A stretch of DNA of 13,581 nucleotides from Azonexaceae bacterium (lineage in GTDB: Bacteria > Pseudomonadota > Gammaproteobacteria > Burkholderiales > Rhodocyclaceae), in contig SSTB01000040.1 of the NCBI GenBank assembly GCA_009469665.1, positions 1 to 13,581 on the forward strand, written 5' to 3'. Below are positions 1 to 7,317 of this stretch, piece by piece. Positions within the stretch are counted from its first letter, which is position 1, and the number at the start of each line of letters is the position of its first letter. The notes below the pieces were generated by a model that was not told where the DNA came from, did no database searches, and saw only the letters and a program-made list of their open reading frames with translations. Both the position numbers and the translations under genes were made by a program.

Positions 1-1
1 G

Positions 2-1216
2 CCGGCGACGCACATTCCCACCACCGGCCAGTGCGACAGCTGCCACATCAGCGGCTACACCGCCTGGAGTCCGGCCACCATGAACCACACCGGGCAGACC
101 AGTTGCAGCACCTGTCACAGCGGTGCCTACGTTTCCCAGAACGCCCAGACCAAGCCGGCCACCCATATCGCCACCACGGCCCAGTGCAGCACCTGCCACA
201 GCTCGACGACGAGTTGGGCGACGGCGACCTTCAACCACGCCACGGCGACCCCGGCGGTGGCGGGGCGGTGTTCCACCTGCCACAACGGCACCAACGCCCT
301 GGGCAAGCCGACCAACCACATCCCGACCACGGCCCAGTGCGACACCTGCCACACCAACTTCAGCGCCTTCGCACCGGCGGCCATGAGCCATTCCCGCACC
401 ACCGGCCCGACCGCCACCGGCAACTGCGCCACCTGCCACAACGGCGCCTACACCGGCGCCAACGCCCAGGCCAAGCCGGCCACCCACATTCCGACCGCCC
501 AGTCGTGCGACGTGTGCCACGGGACGACGGCCTGGAAGCCGACCACGTTCGCCCACACCGGCGTCGTCGCCGGGAGTTGCGCCACTTGCCACAACGGTGT
601 GGCGGCGGCCGGGAAGCCGACGGTGCATATTCCCACCACGCGCTCCTGCGATGACTGCCACCGCATGGGCGTAGCCTGGCTGCCGGTGATCACGCCCTAT
701 GCCCATACCGGCGTGGTGGCGGGTAGCTGCGCTACCTGCCACAGCGCGGCCTATCCGGGTATGGACGCCAAGCCGGCCGGCCATCTGCCCACCCCGGCGG
801 CCTGCGACGCCTGTCACCACAGCTATACGGCTTGGCTGCCCACCACCTACAACCACGCCGGTGTAGTGACGGGTACCTGCCAGAACTGCCACGGCGGCGC
901 TTACACGGGAATCATGGTCAAGCCTTCCAACCACATCCCGACGACCACGCCGGCGGGCATGCCGGGCAATGAATGTTCCCTCTGCCACAGCAGCACCGTT
1001 TCCTTCGGAGTGGAACGCATGAACCACGGCTCCATGCAGACCTTCTGTGTCACCTGCCATGAAGCCAGCTCGCCCTACGCCGGGCGGATGGAGAAGATCA
1101 ACCGGGCCACTGGCGATCACCGGGACAAGAACGCCGCCGGGAAGGATTGCTCTTCCACCGGCTGCCATAAGCCCCTCGGTACCAGGGGAACCGCCTACTC
1201 GCGATGGACCAACTGA
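2..1216 (+). CDS. Multihaem c-type cytochrome built of repeated two-haem modules (5' end missing)
   Basis: The frame is open from base 2 to the TGA at 1214-1216, so the start and export signal lie upstream. The visible 404 residues hold 14 CXXCH motifs and a final CX4CH (CSSTGCH), each a likely covalent haem site. Motifs alternate between two types: a CATCHNG-like site followed by KPxxHIPTT, and a CDxCH site followed by a Trp/Phe and an NHxGV-like segment. Each pair spans about 40-50 residues and carries two extra conserved His, enough for bis-His ligation of both haems. The repeat is seen directly; ligation is inferred. Such proteins are matured in the periplasm by System I or II and usually carry electrons across or outside the outer membrane. 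A beta-barrel gene and ccmI follow on the same strand, which fits. I cannot assign a named family member; the protein could instead be periplasmic. Confidence is high for a multihaem cytochrome and low for its partner. Confidence 0.95.
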   Translation, partial: PATHIPTTGQCDSCHISGYTAWSPATMNHTGQTSCSTCHSGAYVSQNAQTKPATHIATTAQCSTCHSSTTSWATATFNHATATPAVAGRCSTCHNGTNALGKPTNHIPTTAQCDTCHTNFSAFAPAAMSHSRTTGPTATGNCATCHNGAYTGANAQAKPATHIPTAQSCDVCHGTTAWKPTTFAHTGVVAGSCATCHNGVAAAGKPTVHIPTTRSCDDCHRMGVAWLPVITPYAHTGVVAGSCATCHSAAYPGMDAKPAGHLPTPAACDACHHSYTAWLPTTYNHAGVVTGTCQNCHGGAYTGIMVKPSNHIPTTTPAGMPGNECSLCHSSTVSFGVERMNHGSMQTFCVTCHEASSPYAGRMEKINRATGDHRDKNAAGKDCSSTGCHKPLGTRGTAYSRWTN

Positions 1217-1276
1217 TTCCCTGCCGCCGATCTGGCGCGGTACTCGTCGCTTTTCGCCGCATTTTCCGCTATCGAC

Positions 1277-3547
1277 ATGCCTAGATTCCCGCTGATGCCC
1301 CCCCTCGGCCGCCTGTTGGCGGTCATGTCTTTCATTCTCTCCTGTGCTACGGCCTACGGCCAGGTGCTTGACCGCATCGACGTGGTGCCCCGGGACAACG
1401 AGGCGGACATCGTCATCCGCTTCGCCCAGAAGGTTCTCTATCAACGCCACGCTCCCACGAACGAAGGCAAACTGGTACGCATCTTCCTCAAGCTGGTGGA
1501 TAGCAACTTGCCGGAGGGGGAACTGATGCAGGAGACCTTGCGCACTCCAAGAACACCTGGGATTCCCCAGGCGACGGTGGTTTACCCTGAACTGGTCAAC
1601 GGCATGTTGGTGACTTTTTCGCAGACCACGCGCTTTGCGGTGAAGCCGGGGACCGACGGTCGCAGCATCGTCATCACTGTGCCCCTGCTGGCGGGGGAAA
1701 AACCGGTGCTTTCCGCAGCGTCCACCGCCAGCCCAACGCCGACGCAAGCTCCGGCGGCGCCGGATCCACTGCCGGAGTCTGCCGCGCCGCCGCCCGCGGT
1801 GGCGGAAGCGCCTACTCCCCTGCCTCCCGCTGAAGTCGAGGCCCGGGCCAAGGGTTTCATGGATGAGGCGCGCCTGGCCATGGCGGCGAAGGACGCCCCT
1901 CCGGCCATCAATCGCCTCAATCGCATCCTCAGCTTGCCGCGCAACGAGCAGACAGAGCCGGCCCAGGCTCTCATCGGCGAGGCCCGGGAACTGAACGGGG
2001 AATTCCTCAAGGCCAAGGCAGAATACGACGTCTATCTGAAACTCTTCCCCGCCGGGCCGGCGGCCGCCCGGGTCAAGGAGCGCCTGGCCGCCCTGCCCAA
2101 GGGCGCCGCCCGCGCTGGCGCCGTTCGGCCGCTACCCAAAGAGGCGGGGCCAGCGGAATGGACTGTCTTCGGCAGCGTTTCCTCCTATTACTACACCGGC
2201 AAATCCCAGATAGAGACACTGACGCCGCCGCCCTCGGGGTTGCTCACCTTCAACCGGACCAGTCTTTCTGCCGTGGATCAAGACGCACTCATTACCTCGG
2301 TAAACCTCAATGCCCGCCGGCGCGACGCCTTCACCGACACCCGCATCGTGTTCCGCGATACCAACAGCCACAATTACCTCCGGCCCGATCGCAGCTACAA
2401 CCGCGTCTATTCCGCCTACGTCGAACACACCGACCGCAAGATCGGCTATTACGCCCGGGCCGGGCGGCAGAACCCCAGCGGAATGGGGGTGCTGGAGCGC
2501 TTCGACGGCCTGCAGGGTGGCTACAATCTGAATCCGGACTGGCGGGTGAATGCCGTCTATGGCGAGGCCGTAGAGTTCAATTCGCCCTTCAAGAAAATCT
2601 TCTACGGCGCCAGCGTCGACCTCCTGCCGGTGACCGGCAAGCCGGGCGTCTCTGTCTACGGCATCGAGCAGACCCTGGACGGCATGCTCAACCGCCGGGC
2701 CTTTGGCCTGGAGGGACGTTACTTCGACGGCCGGGCGACGGCCTACGGCATGCTCGACTACGATGTCCTCTACCAGGGAGTCAACATCGCTCTGTTCCAG
2801 GGCAACTACCTGGATGAAGCGGGCAACAACTATTTCTTTGTCATCGATCATCGGCGAGCGCCTTCCTACAGCCTGACCAACGCCCTGCCCGGGGCGCCGG
2901 GCCTTACCCTCAAGGAACTGGTGGGCGCCCAAGGCATCGACGTGGTGCGTCGACAGGCCAAGCACCTGACGGCGATGTCGGACATGGTCGCACTCGGCGT
3001 AACCCATCCCTTGTCGGAACGCTGGCAAGTGGGCGTGGACTACCGGCTCTCCGAGATATCCAGTACCGCGCCGGTGAATGCCGTTATTCCCCTGGCAGTG
3101 ATCGGCACCTGCCTGGGTACCGTGGATCCGGTCAACAACACCTGCATCCTCAATACGGCTTCACAGCAGGGGAGCGGCAAGAACCACGTAGTTACCTTCC
3201 AGGCCATCGGCAATAGCCTCTTTTTCGCCAACGCCGTGGGGGTGGCCAACGTGAGCCTCATCCATGCACCCACCTACGACGGCCAGGCTTCCTCCTTGAG
3301 CTACGTGCTGCCCGTCGGCGACCAGTGGCGCTTCGACACCAATCTGCGCTACTACACCCAGAAGGACGACTCCGGCGGCAGCCAGGAGCGTCTTTCCCCC
3401 AGCCTGAAGCTTGCCTGGCAGTGGCGGAACAGCTTGTATCTGGAGGGCGAAATGGGCAAGGAAACTTCCCGCTCTTCCAGCGTGCTGAGTCGTGACCGCG
3501 TCACCCGCAATTACATGTACATGGGCCTGCGCTGGGATTTCCGCTAA
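1277..3547 (+). CDS. Exported AMIN-like / TPR-like / outer-membrane beta-barrel protein
   Basis: A 756-residue protein. Residues 1-28 form a hydrophobic export signal with likely cleavage after ATAYG; ATGs at codons 7 and 17 are alternative starts, and no good Shine-Dalgarno marks any of them. Residues about 29-135 resemble an AMIN domain (RIDVVPRDNEADIVIRF), a fold that binds peptidoglycan or envelope partners. A Pro/Ala-rich linker (about 148-185) leads to a helical TPR-like stretch (about 186-275). From about 290 to the end, alternating Tyr/Arg-rich strands and loops look like a beta-barrel, ending YMGLRWDFR, close to the usual C-terminal aromatic signal. Cys612 and Cys623 could form a loop disulfide. 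The gene starts 60 bases after the multihaem cytochrome gene, so it may be the outer-membrane channel or anchor for that protein. That role is inferred from position; an unrelated adhesin or secretion role remains possible. Confidence 0.85.
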   Translation: MPRFPLMPPLGRLLAVMSFILSCATAYGQVLDRIDVVPRDNEADIVIRFAQKVLYQRHAPTNEGKLVRIFLKLVDSNLPEGELMQETLRTPRTPGIPQATVVYPELVNGMLVTFSQTTRFAVKPGTDGRSIVITVPLLAGEKPVLSAASTASPTPTQAPAAPDPLPESAAPPPAVAEAPTPLPPAEVEARAKGFMDEARLAMAAKDAPPAINRLNRILSLPRNEQTEPAQALIGEARELNGEFLKAKAEYDVYLKLFPAGPAAARVKERLAALPKGAARAGAVRPLPKEAGPAEWTVFGSVSSYYYTGKSQIETLTPPPSGLLTFNRTSLSAVDQDALITSVNLNARRRDAFTDTRIVFRDTNSHNYLRPDRSYNRVYSAYVEHTDRKIGYYARAGRQNPSGMGVLERFDGLQGGYNLNPDWRVNAVYGEAVEFNSPFKKIFYGASVDLLPVTGKPGVSVYGIEQTLDGMLNRRAFGLEGRYFDGRATAYGMLDYDVLYQGVNIALFQGNYLDEAGNNYFFVIDHRRAPSYSLTNALPGAPGLTLKELVGAQGIDVVRRQAKHLTAMSDMVALGVTHPLSERWQVGVDYRLSEISSTAPVNAVIPLAVIGTCLGTVDPVNNTCILNTASQQGSGKNHVVTFQAIGNSLFFANAVGVANVSLIHAPTYDGQASSLSYVLPVGDQWRFDTNLRYYTQKDDSGGSQERLSPSLKLAWQWRNSLYLEGEMGKETSRSSSVLSRDRVTRNYMYMGLRWDFR

Positions 3548-3566
3548 GCCCGATAGGAGAACGCTC

Positions 3567-4769
3567 TTGACTGCCCTGACACTCGTCCTTGTCGCCCTCG
3601 TCGTTGCCTTTGTTCTTTGGCGTTTTCAGTTGCTCCCCTTCGACAAGTCGGGGGCGTCGGATTCTGCCGCCATCCTTCGCGAACTCCTTCTGGCTCGTTC
3701 GGAGGGGCGCATCAATGCCGAGGAATTCGAACAACGGCAGACGGCTCTCCACGCTGCCGTACTTGCGGCGCCGCCCGCAGCCGGCCGCCGGAGGGCGGTC
3801 CTGTGGGGGGTGGCCTTTGCCGTCGTGCTTGGCGCCGTGTTTCTTTATTTTTTTGTCGATGAGCGTGGCAGCGGAACCGGTCTCGCGGAGGCCGTACCCG
3901 AGCCGCCGCTGGTCACCGGACAGCCGGCCGTACCCAAGGGGCCGGCAGCCAATGCGGGCGATCTCAATACCATGGTCAAGCGCCTGGCAGAGAAGATGGA
4001 GAAGGATCCGAACAATGGCGAGGGCTGGCTGCTCCTCGCTCGCACCTACGGCGAACTGCGGCAGCCGGAAGCAGCGGCCAAGGCCTACGCCAAGGCGGCG
4101 GCGCTCCTTCCGGCGGACGCCAATCTCCTTGCCGATTGGGCCGACGCCCACGTGGTGGCCCACGGCCGCAAGTGGGACGACGAAGCCCGCAACATCGCAA
4201 AGCGCGCCTTGGCGGCGGACCCCAAACATCTCAAGGCCTTGGCCCTGGCGGGTAGCGAAGCGTTCGAACGAGCCGATTACAAGAGCGCCATTGCCTTCTG
4301 GAAGCGCATGCAGGCCGCCGCCCCGGCAGGGTCCATGGACGCCAGATTGGCCGAAAGCAACATCGAGGAAGCCACGGCGGCGATGGGCGGCAGGAAGGGG
4401 GAGGCCAGCGACGGGGCGCAGGCAGGCGGAGCGGCCATTGGCGGAACCATAACTCTGGATGCCCGGCTGCGGGACAAGGTCGCGCCAGGTGACGTCGTCT
4501 TCGTAGTGGCCAAGGGTCCGGACGGCCGCGGGGCGCCGCTGGCAGCGCGGCGCTACACCGCAAGCGAATTGCCGATCCGATTCGTGCTCGACGATTCGAT
4601 GGCAATGGTGGCGGGACACAAGCTGTCCAGCGCCAGTGAGGTGCTGGTCTCGGTACGCTTGTCCAAGAGTGGGGACGCCATGCCCCAGGCCGGGGATATC
4701 TCCAGCGCGCCTGTGCGGGCGCGTCCGGGGCAGCAGGACCTCAAATTCGAATTGGCGGCGGGGAAGTAA
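3567..4769 (+). CDS. ccmI: Cytochrome c maturation protein CcmI (CycH type), TTG start
   Basis: CcmI presents apocytochrome c to the haem ligation complex of System I at the periplasmic face of the inner membrane. The 400-residue protein has the family layout: a first membrane helix (about 4-19), a cytoplasmic helical loop with LARSEGRINAEEFEQR, a second membrane helix (about 75-94), a periplasmic TPR domain (about 125-275, with WLLLARTYGELRQPEAAAKAYAKA), and a C-terminal Ig-like CycH domain (GTITLDARLRDKVAPGDVVF to the end). I chose TTG at 3567 because AGGAGA at 3555-3560 sits six bases upstream and the first membrane helix begins at once; the in-frame ATG at 3492 lies inside the preceding gene. 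No other ccm gene is in the window. Its position 19 bases after the barrel gene suggests co-expression with the multihaem cytochrome. Family assignment is firm; a dedicated role for this cytochrome is inferred. Confidence 0.9.
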   Translation: MTALTLVLVALVVAFVLWRFQLLPFDKSGASDSAAILRELLLARSEGRINAEEFEQRQTALHAAVLAAPPAAGRRRAVLWGVAFAVVLGAVFLYFFVDERGSGTGLAEAVPEPPLVTGQPAVPKGPAANAGDLNTMVKRLAEKMEKDPNNGEGWLLLARTYGELRQPEAAAKAYAKAAALLPADANLLADWADAHVVAHGRKWDDEARNIAKRALAADPKHLKALALAGSEAFERADYKSAIAFWKRMQAAAPAGSMDARLAESNIEEATAAMGGRKGEASDGAQAGGAAIGGTITLDARLRDKVAPGDVVFVVAKGPDGRGAPLAARRYTASELPIRFVLDDSMAMVAGHKLSSASEVLVSVRLSKSGDAMPQAGDISSAPVRARPGQQDLKFELAAGK

Positions 4770-4897
4770 GCGGCGCGCGTGGCCGCGTTGCCGCTCACTT
4801 GTGCAGATCACTGCGGCGCGCGAGCGGCGCCTTGCTCTGCCTTCCCGCCAGGCCCTTGCACCACCCGTCACTTACTGTGAACACGCCCTAATACTGG

Positions 4898-4916
4898 TAT
4901 AATGAGAATTGTTATC
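4898..4916 (+). promoter_or_regulatory. Fur box overlapping a perfect -10 hexamer
   Basis: TATAATGAGAATTGTTATC matches the classical Fur consensus GATAATGATAATCATTATC at 15 of 19 positions. Its first six bases are a perfect sigma-70 -10 element. No convincing -35 lies 16-18 bases upstream (CTGTGA at 4875-4880 is poor). Fur bound here would block RNA polymerase directly, so the downstream DUF6502-DUF5666-barrel genes would be repressed when iron is plentiful. The match is seen; Fur binding is inferred. The 169-base gap 4770-4938 holds only this site and a weak GC hairpin near 4815-4831. Confidence 0.62.
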
Positions 4917-4938
4917 AAATAAGCTCAGCCTGGATATC

Positions 4939-5760
4939 GTGCCGACCTCACAGATCAGTCCGGCCCTGCTGGCGGCATTGCACCGCCTGCTTTCCCCCAT
5001 TGCGCGCCTCATGCTCGCCCGGGGCATTACCCTGCCCATGGCGATGGAATTGCTCAAGCGGGTGTTCGTCGACGTCGCCGAGAGGGATTTCCGCCTGAAT
5101 GACAAGACGGCCACCGACAGTCGCATCAGTTTGCTTACCGGTGTGCATCGCAAGGACGTCCGACGCCTGCGCGCCTTGCCCGGCATCGAAGATGAGTTAC
5201 CGGAAAAAGTTTCCCTCGGAGCCCAATTGGTAGGCGCCTGGACCACCAGGCCCCCTTGGCAGGACGGCGAGGGAAAGCCGCGCCTCTTGCCGCGGCTGGC
5301 CAGCAACGGCGGTGATCTTTCCTTCGAGTCTCTGGTTGCAAGCGTCAGCCGCGATATCCGTCCTCGTTCGGTCCTCGACGAATGGATCCGCCTGGGCGTG
5401 GTCCGCATCAACGGAGCAGATCAGGTTGAATTGCAGGAGCAGGCCTTCATTCCGCGGCACGGCGAAGCCGAAAAGCTCGCCTACTATGGCCTCAACCTGG
5501 GGGACCACATCACTGCCGCTACCGATAACGTCCTGGAAGTCGGCAGGCCCTGGTTCGAACGCAGCGTGCACCACCAGGGGCTGAGCGCAGGCGAGGTGGA
5601 AGCCCTCCGCGAGAGGGCGGCTGCCCTGGGCATGACGCTCCTGCAGGATCTGCACCAGCAGGCTTCCAGCCCGGTTGGCGACCAGCAGGTCAAAGACCGC
5701 CGCTTCACGTGCGGGGTGTATTTCTATAGCGCGCCGACAGACGGCGAAGCGTCGCAATGA
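4939..5760 (+). CDS. DUF6502 family protein, possible winged-helix regulator
   Basis: The N-terminal part reads like the DUF6502 family: LLSPIARLMLARGI, a helical segment ending AELLKRVFVDVAERDF-like (here AMELLKRVFVDVAERDF), then TDSRISLLTGVHRKDVRRLR. That last stretch, about residues 58-78, looks like a helix-turn-helix, so DNA binding is possible though unproven. No signal peptide or membrane helix is seen, so the protein is probably cytoplasmic. GTG 4939 gives 273 residues. An in-frame TTG at 4909 lies inside the -10/Fur site and about at the predicted transcription start, so it is unlikely; the first ATG (5011) would cut the conserved region. No clear ribosome site marks the GTG. The stop overlaps the start of the DUF5666 gene (ATGA at 5757-5760), implying translational coupling. 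Function unknown; it may regulate or assist its two envelope partners. Confidence 0.82.
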   Translation: MPTSQISPALLAALHRLLSPIARLMLARGITLPMAMELLKRVFVDVAERDFRLNDKTATDSRISLLTGVHRKDVRRLRALPGIEDELPEKVSLGAQLVGAWTTRPPWQDGEGKPRLLPRLASNGGDLSFESLVASVSRDIRPRSVLDEWIRLGVVRINGADQVELQEQAFIPRHGEAEKLAYYGLNLGDHITAATDNVLEVGRPWFERSVHHQGLSAGEVEALRERAAALGMTLLQDLHQQASSPVGDQQVKDRRFTCGVYFYSAPTDGEASQ

Positions 5761-7280
5761 AGCGCTTGCTCTGCTCCTTGGCTCTGGCAGCCTGCTGGGC
5801 GTCGGGTGCGGTGGCAACGCCAATATGCGTTGACCCGGAACGGCGCGGCGTCGAAGTCCCCGTTGCCAAAGGCATCGGTGGCACCGGTGCCACCGCGGCC
5901 CGGGGTGACGACAAGGGCGGCGGTATCGGCGGCACTGGCGCGCCCGCGGGCCAGGGCGACGACAAGGGCAGCGGCGGCATCGGCGGCACGGGTGCCACCG
6001 CGGGTGGCACGGGTGGCACGGGTGGCACCGGGAGCCCCCTGGCGGACGGAAGCACCGTTGGCATCGTCGGGACGGTGACCGGCTTCGCCTCTGTCTGCGT
6101 CAATGGCCTGGAAGTGCACTACGACAATCGTGTGCCTGTTAACGAAAATGGCGAGGCGGCATCGGTGGCGCAACTGGCCGTCGGAAAGACCGTTTCCATC
6201 GAAGCGGTGGCTACCCCAAAAGGTCTGCGCGCCCGGGATATTGCCATCATTGATGTGCTCGTCGGGCCGGTGACCCAGGTCCATGGCCATGGCAAGGCGG
6301 TGCAGGTCATGGGGCAGACTGTCCTCATCGGTGCAGAGACTCGGGGGCCCGGCGGTGGCAAGTCGCTTGCACCCGGTCAAATGGTTCGGGTGAGCGGCAT
6401 GCTGGATGCTCAGGGCCAGTTGGTCGCCACTCGCCTGCAACCGGTTGCCGCGGGTAAGGAAGCGAGCGTGGCCGGTTTGGCGGTGGCAGGTGGGGGGCAT
6501 TCAGCTAAGGTTGCCGGCGTTGATGTATCGGGTTTGGCAGGCGGTGGCAACGTAATCGTCAAGGGACGCTGGGATGGCCAGGCCCTGGTTGTGAGATCGG
6601 TGGGTGTTGACCCGACTTTCCGCTTTGCAGGCAAGGCTGAGCGTGTGGTGGTCGAGGGGCTGGTCCAGGACGGTCTGCGGGACGGGAGAATGACCGTGGC
6701 CGGCGTGCGGACTGTCGTGTCCTTGGAAACCCAGCTCTCGCCCAGTGCCGGCGTTACCGGTGGCAGGGTGGTGGTGGAGGGCCGCATGGGCGCAGACCGG
6801 GTGCTCCATGCTGCGCGGATCGAGACGCTGGAGACGGTTCGCACGGGACCCGTGCGACCGGCAATGGTGCCGGCGTCCGGAAGTCCCGGGGACGACCCAG
6901 CAGCGCGGGCCGGTGCCGGGCCTCGGGCCGAAAGAGCGCAGATGAGGAATGACGAGGTCACCGGTCGCTCCGAGGCCGTTGAATCGGAGGACAAGCTCGA
7001 AAAAGCGGAAGCGGCAGAGAAGGCTGAGAAGGCTGAGAAGGCAGAGAAGGCAGAGAAGGCAGGGAAGGCTGAGAAGGTGGAGAAGGTCGAGAAGGCTGAG
7101 AAGGTGGAGAAACCGGAGAAGGTGGAGAAACCGGAGAAGGTCGAGAAACCAGAGAAGGTCGAGAAGCCGGAGAAGGTCGAGAAGCCGGAGAAGGTCGAGA
7201 AACCGGAGAAGGTTGAGAAACCGGAGAAGGTTGAGAAACCGGAGAAGGTCGAGAGACCCGAGAGGGCGGAGCACCATTAG
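5757..7280 (+). CDS. Exported DUF5666 protein with GIGGTG repeats and a Lys/Glu/Pro tandem tail
   Basis: A 507-residue protein whose ATG overlaps the upstream stop. Residues 1-20 are a classical signal peptide (MKRLLCSLALAACWASGAVA), so it is periplasmic or surface-exposed. Residues 39-92 are a Gly/Thr-rich low-complexity stretch with three IGGTG(A) blocks separated by GDDKG. Residues about 101-360 hold several successive small beta modules of the DUF5666 type (VGIVGTVTGFASVCVNG, then VAQLAVGKTVSIE and LAPGQMVRVSG-like repeats), a family resembling OB folds. From about residue 410 the chain becomes a highly charged tail of AEK then VEKPEK repeats, ending EHH. The tail could be an extended spacer, loosely like the Glu-Pro/Lys-Pro region of TonB, but there is no TonB C-terminal domain or N-terminal anchor. 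Function unknown. Operon position under a Fur-like site suggests a metal-linked envelope role (inferred). Confidence 0.85.
   Translation: MKRLLCSLALAACWASGAVATPICVDPERRGVEVPVAKGIGGTGATAARGDDKGGGIGGTGAPAGQGDDKGSGGIGGTGATAGGTGGTGGTGSPLADGSTVGIVGTVTGFASVCVNGLEVHYDNRVPVNENGEAASVAQLAVGKTVSIEAVATPKGLRARDIAIIDVLVGPVTQVHGHGKAVQVMGQTVLIGAETRGPGGGKSLAPGQMVRVSGMLDAQGQLVATRLQPVAAGKEASVAGLAVAGGGHSAKVAGVDVSGLAGGGNVIVKGRWDGQALVVRSVGVDPTFRFAGKAERVVVEGLVQDGLRDGRMTVAGVRTVVSLETQLSPSAGVTGGRVVVEGRMGADRVLHAARIETLETVRTGPVRPAMVPASGSPGDDPAARAGAGPRAERAQMRNDEVTGRSEAVESEDKLEKAEAAEKAEKAEKAEKAEKAGKAEKVEKVEKAEKVEKPEKVEKPEKVEKPEKVEKPEKVEKPEKVEKPEKVEKPEKVEKPEKVERPERAEHH
5871..6032 (+). repeat. In-frame GIGGTG-coding degenerate repeat
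   Basis: This segment of the DUF5666 gene encodes GIGGTGATA, GIGGTGAPA and GIGGTGATA blocks separated by GDDKG spacers, then GGTGGTGGTG. At the DNA level ggcatcggtggcacc-like units recur with third-base changes. The mature N-terminus would be flexible, just after the signal peptide. Confidence 0.85.
7014..7103 (+). repeat. 9-bp tandem array coding (A/V)EK
   Basis: Ten consecutive 9-base units of the form GCN GAG AAG (two GTN variants in place of GCN, and one GGG for GAG) encode AEK/VEK repeats in the DUF5666 tail. It leads directly into the 18-base array, which could have arisen from it by an Ala/Val-to-Pro change in alternate units. Confidence 0.9.
7104..7265 (+). repeat. 18-bp tandem array coding VEKPEK (nine units)
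   Basis: Eight units encode VEKPEK exactly and a ninth is degenerate (VERPER). Units 1-2, 4-5 and 7-8 are identical neighbours (GTG, GTC and GTT forms respectively), the pattern expected from local duplication or slippage. The unit keeps the reading frame, so copy-number change would alter only tail length. The repeat also creates a long leucine-rich open frame on the other strand, an artefact. Confidence 0.96.
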
Positions 7281-7317
7281 CCAGAGCCTGTACTTCAGAT
7301 CACTACCATACCCAAGC

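Noticed and set aside
31..654. Overlapping His/Gln/Arg-rich frame inside the cytochrome gene
   Set aside because: It is a frame-shifted reading of the repeated CXXCH-coding DNA and has no domain character or start signal.
2132..3028. Minus-strand frame opposite the barrel gene
   Set aside because: It is a shadow of a well-supported plus-strand gene with signal peptide and barrel pattern; no ribosome site or family resemblance.
4815..4831. Terminator after ccmI
   Set aside because: GGCGC/GCGCC gives only a five-base stem with a seven-base loop and no T run follows.
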